DNA of 12,768 nucleotides from Chloroflexota bacterium (GTDB lineage Bacteria; Chloroflexota; UBA6077; JACQUR01). The stretch spans positions 1 to 12,768 of the forward strand of contig JACQUR010000546.1 in assembly GCA_016210245.1 (NCBI GenBank), written 5' to 3'. Both the position numbers and the translations under genes were made by a program. The notes beneath the pieces are model-generated. The model did not search any database. It saw only the letters and a program-made list of their open reading frames with translations, and was not told the origin of the DNA. Of the stretch, positions 7,209-12,768 are shown piece after piece (the stretch's first letter is position 1; every line of letters begins with the position of its first letter).

Positions 7209-7245
7209 TTAAGCCGGTGCTAACGCCGCGTTAGCACCGGGCTAA
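7209..7245. repeat. 17-bp near-perfect inverted repeat (GTGCTAAC core)
   Basis: The inner arms CCGGTGCTAACG (7214-7225) and CGTTAGCACCGG (7229-7240) are a perfect 12-bp stem with a 3-base loop. The outer extension to 7209 and 7245 adds five positions with two mismatches. It lies in the gap upstream of the transglutaminase-like gene, possibly in its leader. Confidence 0.8.
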
Positions 7246-7264
7246 GAGTGCCTTTCGAGACCTC

Positions 7265-7325
7265 ACCGCCGAGACGCCGAGTGCTCCAGAAAGAACGACT
7301 CTCTGCGTCTCGGCGTCTCTGCGGT
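7265..7325. repeat. 17-bp inverted repeat with 8-base tandem units (GCGTCTCT type)
   Basis: Arms 7265-7281 and 7309-7325 pair at 16 of 17 positions around a 27-base loop. The right side is an 8-base periodic run: GCGTCTCG followed by GCGTCTCT and then GCGG. Repeats of this type (ctctgcgtctctgcggt) recur in intergenic DNA of many unrelated bacteria, to my recollection. It lies 43 bases past the stop codon of the beta-lactamase-like gene. Confidence 0.8.
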
Positions 7326-7367
7326 TTGGAAAGGTGCTCCAGGTCTCGTGCCAGGTGGTCGGGCGCG

Positions 7368-8324
7368 CTATGCCACGGGCCCCTGGAGCGCGGCGTCGAC
7401 CAGCCGGGCGAGGCCCTCGATCGTGTCCACGCCGTCCTCGAAACTGGGCTGCTCCCTCGTCAAGACGGCCAGGGTGTAGGTGCCCACCGGCTCGGCCGCC
7501 TGGACGAACCCGGCGCTGTTCACCCACCAGCCATCTTCGTCCGGGTACCAGCCGTCTTTGATGCCGACCAGAGGGGGCGGGACCAACGACGTTGAGGCCA
7601 CGGCGCCCACGCCCCAGCGCTGCGCGGGATCCACGCGAGTGAGCAGGTCGAGAGCCAGGCCCCGAAAGGGCTCGGGCAGGAGCTCGCCGTCGACGAGCCG
7701 CGCCAGGAGCAAGGCCACCGCTCTGGCCGAGGCGCGGCTCGCCCCCCAGTCGGGGCCGGACGACGGCTCGATCTCGGCCAGGTCGGTCGCACGCACGAAG
7801 GCGTCGACGCCCGCCGACCCGCCGAGGTCCGCCCACAGCGCCGTCGCGGCCTCGTTGTCGCTCACCGTAATCATGGGCTCCAGCAGGTCGCGCTCCTCGG
7901 GCGCCAGGTCTCGGCCCGCGCGGCTCGCGCGGTCCAGCAGCGCCGCCATGATAACCACCTTGGCCACGCTAGCCAGTGGGAAGAGCGCCTCGCCGTTGGC
8001 GGTGTACACGGCGCCGTGGCGCGGCACGACGACGGCCACCGCGATGGAGCCCGGGCGCGCGTCCAGGTAGGAGGCGGCGGCTGGCGAGAGGTCGGCGAGG
8101 GGACGCTCCTGCAGCGCGGCCGCCCCTCGGGCGGGCTTTGGCGTCGGCAGCAGCGCTGCCCGGGAGGTCGGCGTGGGCAACGCCGCGAACGCTGCGCTGG
8201 GTGAGTCGGGCGAGGGGGTCGCCAGGGGACGTGTCTCGGGCAGGCCGGCCGTCGGCACGGCCTGGCATCCGACGACGCTGAGCATGAGGCCGAGGAGGAC
8301 GAGGCGTGTGGAGCTGAGGAGCAT
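7368..8324 (-). CDS. Class A beta-lactamase-like serine hydrolase, lipoprotein
   Basis: This 318-residue protein begins with a lipoprotein signal (MLLSSTRLVLLGLMLSVVGC, lipobox V-V-G-C, acylated Cys20). A Pro/Thr/Ala-rich tether follows to about residue 70, then a penicillin-binding fold of the Beta-lactamase2 type. Catalytic motifs are SVAK (Ser119, Lys122), SDN (155-157) and KDG (256-258, in VGIKDGWYPDEDGWW). An omega-loop candidate, IEP, puts Glu186 where class A enzymes have Glu166, but the Asn of their E-P-x-L-N motif is absent. It may hydrolyse beta-lactams or act on peptidoglycan peptides; motif variation leaves this open. The ATG at 8324 has GAAGG 7 bases upstream. It is first in a same-strand series with the transglutaminase-like protein and the kinase. 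Confidence 0.88.
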   Translation of the reverse strand: MLLSSTRLVLLGLMLSVVGCQAVPTAGLPETRPLATPSPDSPSAAFAALPTPTSRAALLPTPKPARGAAALQERPLADLSPAAASYLDARPGSIAVAVVVPRHGAVYTANGEALFPLASVAKVVIMAALLDRASRAGRDLAPEERDLLEPMITVSDNEAATALWADLGGSAGVDAFVRATDLAEIEPSSGPDWGASRASARAVALLLARLVDGELLPEPFRGLALDLLTRVDPAQRWGVGAVASTSLVPPPLVGIKDGWYPDEDGWWVNSAGFVQAAEPVGTYTLAVLTREQPSFEDGVDTIEGLARLVDAALQGPVA

Positions 8325-8464
8325 GCGCTAACCTTCATGCATACTCGCGCCGCAGAGCGAGCCGCTCGCCGCGGCGCCGCCGGGTGCTGCACGCAGAATG
8401 AGTGCCCGCGGCTCCATCGGTCCGTCACTCGCCGTCTGAGGATCGGCAGGTCAGGGTCCGCTCC

Positions 8465-8519
8465 CTCACGGTCGCGGCTCGGATAGGCGCGGCGGGACTG
8501 TCTGAGCCGCGACCGTGAG
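8465..8519. repeat. 16-bp perfect inverted repeat (CTCACGGTCGCGGCTC)
   Basis: Arms 8465-8480 and 8504-8519 are exact reverse complements with a 23-base loop. Read on the minus strand, its outer part encodes the chance peptide S-R-D-R-E-G-A-D, a string I associate with spurious proteins from dispersed intergenic repeats in several phyla. It abuts the transposase remnant that follows. Confidence 0.8.
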
Positions 8520-8728
8520 ACGCTTCCTGTGAAAATGGCGCCCCGGTCAGGCGGCGGGTTCGAGGGTCCTGCAACCGCTTCCTGCGCCAGGCCCTGCTCC
8601 GCTGGGCCTTCTGCTCCCTCACTCGCTCGATCTGGGCGCGCGACTACGACGATCAGCACCGGGGCCGCGGCAAGAGCCATTTCGCCTTCGTGGAGCAGAA
8701 GAACGACAGAACGACATCCTTCGATTGA
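8519..8728 (+). pseudogene. C-terminal fragment of a probable IS110-family transposase
   Basis: The frame from 8519 to the TGA at 8726-8728 has no start codon. It reads G-S-C-N-R-F-L-R-Q-A-L-L-R-W-A-F, then SLTRSIWARDYDDQHRGRGK and S-H-F-A-F-V. This matches the end of IS110-type transposases (Transposase_20 domain), which typically carry G-x-x-R-F/x-L-R-x-A-L, then a S/N-P/x-W-A-x-x-Y-x-x-x-R-x-R-G-K-x-H motif. The conserved part stops near 8690 and an unrelated tail (VEQKNDRTTSFD) runs to the stop. It is therefore broken at both ends and inactive. The assignment rests on remembered family pattern, not a search. Confidence 0.6.
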
Positions 8729-8753
8729 CAGTATCCGGGGTCGCCAGTAGGAT
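8725..8753 (+). promoter_or_regulatory. Sigma-70-type promoter for the molybdopterin oxidoreductase gene
   Basis: TTGACA (8725-8730) and TAGGAT (8748-8753) are spaced by 17 bases (8731-8747). The -35 box overlaps the stop codon of the transposase remnant. Transcription should start near 8760, giving a leader of about 63 bases before the ATG at 8823. Confidence 0.6.
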
Positions 8754-8759
8754 GACTCG

Positions 8760-8779
8760 TGCTCGCGCTAGCGCGAGCA
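8760..8779. promoter_or_regulatory. 20-bp perfect palindrome at the predicted transcription start
   Basis: TGCTCGCGCTAGCGCGAGCA has no loop, as expected for a dimeric repressor operator or a short 5' hairpin. It begins at the predicted start site of the oxidoreductase transcript and lies 43 bases before its start codon. Which protein would bind it is unknown. Confidence 0.5.
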
Positions 8780-8822
8780 GTTGGTCGGCAGACAGCAGGC
8801 AGACGGCAGGGAGGGTACGCCA

Positions 8823-11402
8823 ATGGCGCTCGGCAGGGTTTCGCAGCAGAATACCAGGGAAGACGTGTGGATCCCTACCGCCTGCGACATGTGCTACAAC
8901 AGTTGCACCATCAAGGTGCATCGCGTCAACGGTGTGGCGGTCAAGATCGAGGGCATCCCTGGCGCGCAGCCCAACGACGGCAGGATCTGCGCCAAGGGCA
9001 ACGCCGGGCTGATGAGCCTCTACAACCCCCGGCGGGTCCTGCACCCACTGGTACGCACCAACCCGGAGAAGGGCATTGGGGTTGACCCCGGGTGGAAGCA
9101 GATCACCTGGGAGGAGGCGCTGGAGCTGGCGGCGTCGAAGCTGCGCGCCTGCCGCGAGAAGGATCCGCGCAGCCTGGTGTTCACCAGCTTCGACAACGTG
9201 GTGCGGGAGCCCCGCGCCGCCTTCCTCACCGCCTTCGGCACCCCCAATAGCATCTCCGGCTCCTCGAACTTCTTCTGTGGCCGCGGCCACCACCCCACCT
9301 CCTACACCCTGAGCGGGTCGAATGACCTCCACCCGGACATCGGGCGGGCCGACCTGGTGCTGATGTTTGGCACCTCCTACGGCTTCGTCAGCCAGCACAA
9401 CGCCATGGGCATCACCCAGGAGATGGCCGAGGCCCGCGCGCGCGGGCTGAGGCTGGTGGTCATCGACCCGATGGGGACCACGGCCGCCTCCAAGGCCGAC
9501 GAGTGGGTGCCCATCCGCCCCGGCACCGACGCCTGTCTGGCCCTGTCGATGATGCAGGTGCTGGTCAACGAGCTGGGCACCATGGACGTGGAGTACCTGA
9601 AGGCGGGGACCAACGCCCCCTACCTGGTCGGCCCGAATGGGCGCTACGTGCGCGATCCGGAATCCGGCAAGCCGCTGGTCTGGGACGAGCGGCAAGGGCG
9701 AGCGGCCTCGTACGACGCGGTTCCGCCGCTGGACGCAGCCCTGCAGGGACGGTACCGGGTGGGTGAGGTGGAAGCCACCCCGGCGTTCGGGCTCTTCCGC
9801 GAGCACCTCACCGCCTATCCGCCGGAGCGGGCCGAGCAGATCACCACCGTGCCGGGCGCGACCATCCGCCGTCTGGCGGAGGCCTTCGGCCGTGCGGCCA
9901 GGATCGGGGCGACCATCCTCATAGACGGCCAGGAGCTGCCGCTGCGCCCGGCCGCGGCCTGCTGGTACCGGGGCGTCTCGGGCCACAAGCACGGCCTGCA
10001 CTACTGCATGGCGATCGGCCAGCTCAACATGGTCGTCGGCGCGGTCGACGTGCCGGGCGGGATGATCAATGGCCTGGCGGCGAACCCGTTGTTCGGGCCC
10101 GAGGCCGGCCCGGACGGCCTGCTCGTGCCGGGCGGCAAGGGCCACCGCTGGCCGCCGCTGCCGCGGCGCAAGGTGCGCCAGCCCGAGACGATGGACATGA
10201 TCGAGCTGTTCCCGCTGGCCTTCGGCTCCGGGACGATGATGTGGTGGCAGTTGGCCCATCCCGAGGTGCGCGAGCAACTGGGCTTCCCGTACACGCCGGA
10301 GGTCTACCTCCACGTCCGCACCAACCCCATGGCCATGAGCGCCGACCCGCGGGTGATGGCCGAGGCGCTCAAGCGGATCGGCTTCCAGATCTCCTTCGCC
10401 CTCCACCACGACGAGACCACCGCCTTCGCCGACCTGGTCCTACCCGATACCCACGGGCTGGAGCGCCTGGGCGGCCTGGGCTACGACACTTTCTCCAAGG
10501 TGAACTACATGTCCGCGCCGCGGCCTGGGGAAGAGTGGGCCTTCAATCTCCAGCAGCCGGTGGTGGCCCCGGCCGGCGAGGCCCGCTTCTGGGGCGAGGT
10601 GCTGATCGACCTCGCCCCCCGCCTGGGGCTGCTGGAGGAGTTCAACCAGGCCTTCAACGCCGTGGCCGGGCTCACAGGCGACCTGCGCCTGGCCCCGGAC
10701 CGTGCCTACACCTGGCCGGAGCTGCTGGACCGCTACCTCCAGCGACAGTGCGGCCCGGAGCACGGGCTGGACTACTTCAAGCAGCACGGCTTCTACAGCA
10801 CCGGGGTCCGGCGTACCGCGGCGCAGAGCTACCCCCGCCCCTTCCACACCGCGCGGGTGCCGCTCTACCTCGAGCACTTCCTCTCGGCGGCTGACGAGGT
10901 GCGGGCCTACATGGAGGAGCGCGACGTGGCGTGGTGGGACACCTCGGACTACACCCCGCTCATCGACTGGAAGCCCTGCCCGGCCCACGAGGTCCCGCCC
11001 GAGTACGACCTGTTCGTGGTGAACCAGAAGCTGCCCTTCCTCTCCTTCTCGCACACCCAGTACAACGCCTGGCTGACCGACCTAGTCCAGCGCAACAGCA
11101 AGGTCTACCCGGTGGCCATGAACGTGGAGACGGCCCGCCGCAAGGGCATCGCCGAGGGGGATCGCATCGTCCTGGAGACGCCCGCGGGCCAGCGGGCCGA
11201 GGGGGTGGCGCGGCTGACCGAGTGCGTCCACCCGGAGTGCCTGGCCGTGGCCGGGGTGGTGGGGCGCCAGCTTAGCACCCTCGACCCCTCGCGTCGCCAG
11301 GGCGTCCACTTCAACAGCCTGGTGGAGTACAGCCTGCGCAGCTTCGACTTCATGACCGGTGCCGTGGACACCAGCGTCAGAGTGAAGCTGTCGAGAGTGT
11401 AG
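8823..11402 (+). CDS. Molybdopterin/[4Fe-4S] oxidoreductase, DMSO reductase superfamily catalytic subunit
   Basis: This 859-residue enzyme carries a bis-molybdopterin guanine dinucleotide cofactor and one [4Fe-4S] cluster. Cluster ligands are C21-x2-C24-x3-C28-x27-C56 (CDMCYNSC and ICAKG), with the usual Lys58 next. Cys152, in NFFCGRGHHP after GTPN, is the likely Mo or W ligand. The three large pterin-binding regions and the C-terminal molydopterin-binding barrel (VYPVAMNVETARRKGIAEGD onwards) are present. I cannot assign the substrate; thiosulfate/polysulfide/tetrathionate reductases and PadB-like enzymes share this layout. There is no twin-arginine signal, so it is cytoplasmic unless exported with a partner. 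The ATG at 8823 is chosen over an upstream ATG at 8781 because GGGAGGG lies 7 bases before it. No FeS or membrane-anchor subunit genes are adjacent. Confidence 0.92.
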   Translation: MALGRVSQQNTREDVWIPTACDMCYNSCTIKVHRVNGVAVKIEGIPGAQPNDGRICAKGNAGLMSLYNPRRVLHPLVRTNPEKGIGVDPGWKQITWEEALELAASKLRACREKDPRSLVFTSFDNVVREPRAAFLTAFGTPNSISGSSNFFCGRGHHPTSYTLSGSNDLHPDIGRADLVLMFGTSYGFVSQHNAMGITQEMAEARARGLRLVVIDPMGTTAASKADEWVPIRPGTDACLALSMMQVLVNELGTMDVEYLKAGTNAPYLVGPNGRYVRDPESGKPLVWDERQGRAASYDAVPPLDAALQGRYRVGEVEATPAFGLFREHLTAYPPERAEQITTVPGATIRRLAEAFGRAARIGATILIDGQELPLRPAAACWYRGVSGHKHGLHYCMAIGQLNMVVGAVDVPGGMINGLAANPLFGPEAGPDGLLVPGGKGHRWPPLPRRKVRQPETMDMIELFPLAFGSGTMMWWQLAHPEVREQLGFPYTPEVYLHVRTNPMAMSADPRVMAEALKRIGFQISFALHHDETTAFADLVLPDTHGLERLGGLGYDTFSKVNYMSAPRPGEEWAFNLQQPVVAPAGEARFWGEVLIDLAPRLGLLEEFNQAFNAVAGLTGDLRLAPDRAYTWPELLDRYLQRQCGPEHGLDYFKQHGFYSTGVRRTAAQSYPRPFHTARVPLYLEHFLSAADEVRAYMEERDVAWWDTSDYTPLIDWKPCPAHEVPPEYDLFVVNQKLPFLSFSHTQYNAWLTDLVQRNSKVYPVAMNVETARRKGIAEGDRIVLETPAGQRAEGVARLTECVHPECLAVAGVVGRQLSTLDPSRRQGVHFNSLVEYSLRSFDFMTGAVDTSVRVKLSRV

Positions 11403-11466
11403 ATTTGAGATTTGAGAGTGCAGATTGCTGGAGCAATCTGCACTCTCAAATCTCAAATCTACACTC
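11395..11466. repeat. Perfect 35-bp palindrome with 2-base centre, made of AGATTTG-type heptamers
   Basis: Arms 11395-11429 and 11432-11466 match exactly around gg. The left arm is a heptamer run: AGATTTG at 11401 and 11408, AGAGTGC at 11415, AGATTGC at 11422. It starts inside the last codons of the oxidoreductase gene, includes its TAG stop (11400-11402), and ends 3 bases before the stop of the convergent binding-protein gene. It could fold into a strong hairpin in either transcript and serve both 3' ends. Confidence 0.92.
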
Positions 11467-11469
11467 GCC

Positions 11470-12687
11470 CTATCGCTTCCAGACCGTGCGCAGCCTGGCC
11501 TTGATGTCGGCGGGCATGGCCAGCAGCTCGGTGATCAGCTTCTGGGCTTCGTCTCCGCTCACCAGCGCGATGTCGAGCTTGGTCTTCTCGGCATCGGCCA
11601 GGAACTCCTTGTCGGCCAGTGTCTTGGTGAACGCCTCGCGCAGCGCCTGCAGTCGGTCGGCTGGCACGCCCGGCGGTGCGGCGTAGTGGCGCTGCACGCC
11701 GCTGATGAGCGGGATGCCGTAGTGGAAGAGCTGGCGCGCCTCGTCCGTCCTGGCCAGATCATACGCCACCGGGACGTTGGGCAGCTCCTTGTGGGGCTTC
11801 TCGGTGTTCTGGGCGATGATGAGGTAGTCACCGCTCTTGACGGCATCGAGCGCGCTGATCTTGAACGACTCCCAGCTCCAGCCGCAGATACCCTGCACTT
11901 CGCCTCCATCCATAGCCAGACGGATGTCGGGTGTGCCCTTGTAGCCCGAGATGACCTTGATGTTGGCGCCCAGCGCCGCGGCCAGCACCGCCGGGTCATC
12001 GTCCAGGGCGTTCCCCGGCCCATTGCCTCCGACGATGAACTGCTTGCCGTTCGGCCCCATCGTCTCGGCCAGGCTCTTGAAGCCGCTCGCCTTGCTGGCG
12101 ATACAGAGGCTGGTATCCCCGGTTGGCACCCCCAGGTACTGGAACTTGGAGGCGTCGACCTCGACCCCCTGCGTGCCCAGGAGTTGCTGCAGGGCAATGC
12201 CCGCGGCGTTGTAGTTGATGAGCACCGTGCCGTCCTTGGGGGCGACGTTGTACACGTGGTTGGCAGCCAGCACCATGCCGGCGCCGGCCATGTTCTCGAC
12301 GATCATGTTCGGCTTGCCAGGGATGTGGTCGCCCATGTGTCGAGCGATCGCCCGCGAGTACGTGTCATACCCGCCGCCGGGCGGTCCGCCGGTGATGAGG
12401 CGGACGGTCTTGCTCTTGTAGAAGTCGGCCACCGCGGCCTCGTTGAACCCGACCCTGGCCGCCGGCTGCACGGTGGGCTTGGCCACCGCCGCGGCGGTGG
12501 CCGCGGGCCTGGCCTCGGGCTTGGCCTCGGGTGGCTTGGCCGGCACGGCGGTAGGCGGCGCGGCCGTGGGCTGAGCCGCGGGCTTGGCCGGGGCCGCGGT
12601 CGGGCTGGGCGCCGCAGCCGGGGCGCAAGCCGAAAGCGCGAAAGCTACCAGGGATGCAACCGTGATGATACCTGCATGCACACGCAT
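11470..12687 (-). CDS. TTT (tripartite tricarboxylate transporter) Bug-family substrate-binding lipoprotein
   Basis: This 405-residue protein has a lipoprotein signal (lipobox L-S-A-C, Cys21) and an unusually long Ala/Pro/Thr/Lys linker to about residue 77. The TctC/Bug fold follows: VRLITGGPPGGGYDTYSRAI, then HIPGKPNMIVENMAGAGMV and VYNVAPKDGT, which hold the ligand-binding loops of the family. It would capture a carboxylate or similar small molecule outside the membrane for a TctA/TctB permease. Neither permease gene is in the window; they may lie beyond the right edge or elsewhere, since orphan Bug proteins are common. The ATG at 12687 is supported by GGAGGA 9 bases upstream. It is convergent with the oxidoreductase, 67 bp apart. 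Confidence 0.93.
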   Translation of the reverse strand: MRVHAGIITVASLVAFALSACAPAAAPSPTAAPAKPAAQPTAAPPTAVPAKPPEAKPEARPAATAAAVAKPTVQPAARVGFNEAAVADFYKSKTVRLITGGPPGGGYDTYSRAIARHMGDHIPGKPNMIVENMAGAGMVLAANHVYNVAPKDGTVLINYNAAGIALQQLLGTQGVEVDASKFQYLGVPTGDTSLCIASKASGFKSLAETMGPNGKQFIVGGNGPGNALDDDPAVLAAALGANIKVISGYKGTPDIRLAMDGGEVQGICGWSWESFKISALDAVKSGDYLIIAQNTEKPHKELPNVPVAYDLARTDEARQLFHYGIPLISGVQRHYAAPPGVPADRLQALREAFTKTLADKEFLADAEKTKLDIALVSGDEAQKLITELLAMPADIKARLRTVWKR

Positions 12688-12713
12688 CCGTTCTTCTCCT
12701 CCGTGTAGATCGG

Positions 12714-12768
12714 TGGTCAGCGATCAGCCGCCGGCTGACCCCTGCCCCCTGCCCCCTAACCCCTGACC
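12714..12768. repeat. Heptamer repeats (GGTCAGC and CCCCTGC types) upstream of the TTT gene, G-quadruplex-prone
   Basis: Two repeat types adjoin. TGGTCAG (12714) and CGATCAG (12721) lead into a TCAGCC/GGCTGA hairpin (12724-12729 / 12733-12738). Then come four C-rich heptamers: CCCCTGC at 12739 and 12746, CCCCTAA at 12753 and CCCCTGA at 12760. The run continues past the window edge. On the minus strand, the coding strand of the TTT gene, this gives four runs of at least four G with loops of 2-3 bases, an excellent G-quadruplex pattern. It lies about 50 bases upstream of the start codon. Confidence 0.8.

Noticed and set aside
6213..7223. 336-residue plus-strand frame over the transglutaminase-like gene
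   Set aside because: It has no recognisable domain, whereas the opposite strand has an intact catalytic triad and repeats.
8529..8750. 73-residue plus-strand open frame with an ATG
   Set aside because: Its composition is random. The transposase-like signal in the same DNA is in another frame that lacks a start codon.
8619..10409. Long 596-residue open frame antisense to the oxidoreductase
   Set aside because: It lacks family motifs and is rich in His, Gln, Gly and Arg, as expected from the reverse of a GC-rich gene. The plus strand encodes a clear enzyme.
11425..12708. 427-residue plus-strand frame over the TTT gene
   Set aside because: It is a shadow frame with Gly/Arg runs. The minus strand has a signal peptide, ribosome binding site and family motifs.

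Overview
The window is high-GC bacterial DNA with nine convincing protein genes, one transposase remnant and an unusual load of intergenic palindromes. No rRNA, tRNA or CRISPR array is visible. Several traits point to a Chloroflexota-type bacterium, though this is inference and not proof. These are two lipoproteins with long Pro/Ala/Thr linkers after the lipobox, a Bug/TctC-type binding protein opening with a P-G-G-G-Y-D-T-Y motif, and intergenic repeats built from 7- or 8-base units.

Layout. (1) 61-1817, minus strand: a two-gene ABC-2 exporter, ATPase then permease, overlapping by ATGA. (2) 1818-2140: a divergent intergenic region with two related hairpins of about 70-80 bases and a near-consensus sigma-70 promoter. 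(3) 2141-4283, plus strand: a MarR regulator followed 28 bp later by a 14-helix DHA2 (EmrB/QacA-like) drug:H+ antiporter. The first three blocks thus form two efflux systems back to back with a local repressor between them. (4) 4463-8324, minus strand: in transcription order, a lipoprotein related to class A beta-lactamases, a membrane-anchored transglutaminase-like/TPR protein, a histidine kinase without a visible response regulator, and a 66-residue membrane protein. All four are predicted to sit at the cell envelope. (5) 8325-8822: a gap with a 16-bp palindrome, the C-terminal end of a probable IS110-family transposase, and a TTGACA-17-TAGGAT promoter leading to (6) 8823-11402, plus strand, a large molybdopterin/[4Fe-4S] oxidoreductase of the DMSO reductase superfamily. 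(7) 11470-12687, minus strand: a substrate-binding lipoprotein of the tripartite tricarboxylate transporter (TTT/Bug) family, convergent with the oxidoreductase.

The most unusual feature is the intergenic architecture. Most gaps of any length hold inverted repeats, and at least four are made of 7- or 8-base units, recalling the heptameric short tandem repeats (STRR) of cyanobacteria. One is a perfect 35-bp palindrome with a 2-base centre that includes the stop codon of the oxidoreductase. I saw no clearly new enzyme system. The envelope cassette and the palindrome set are the best leads.
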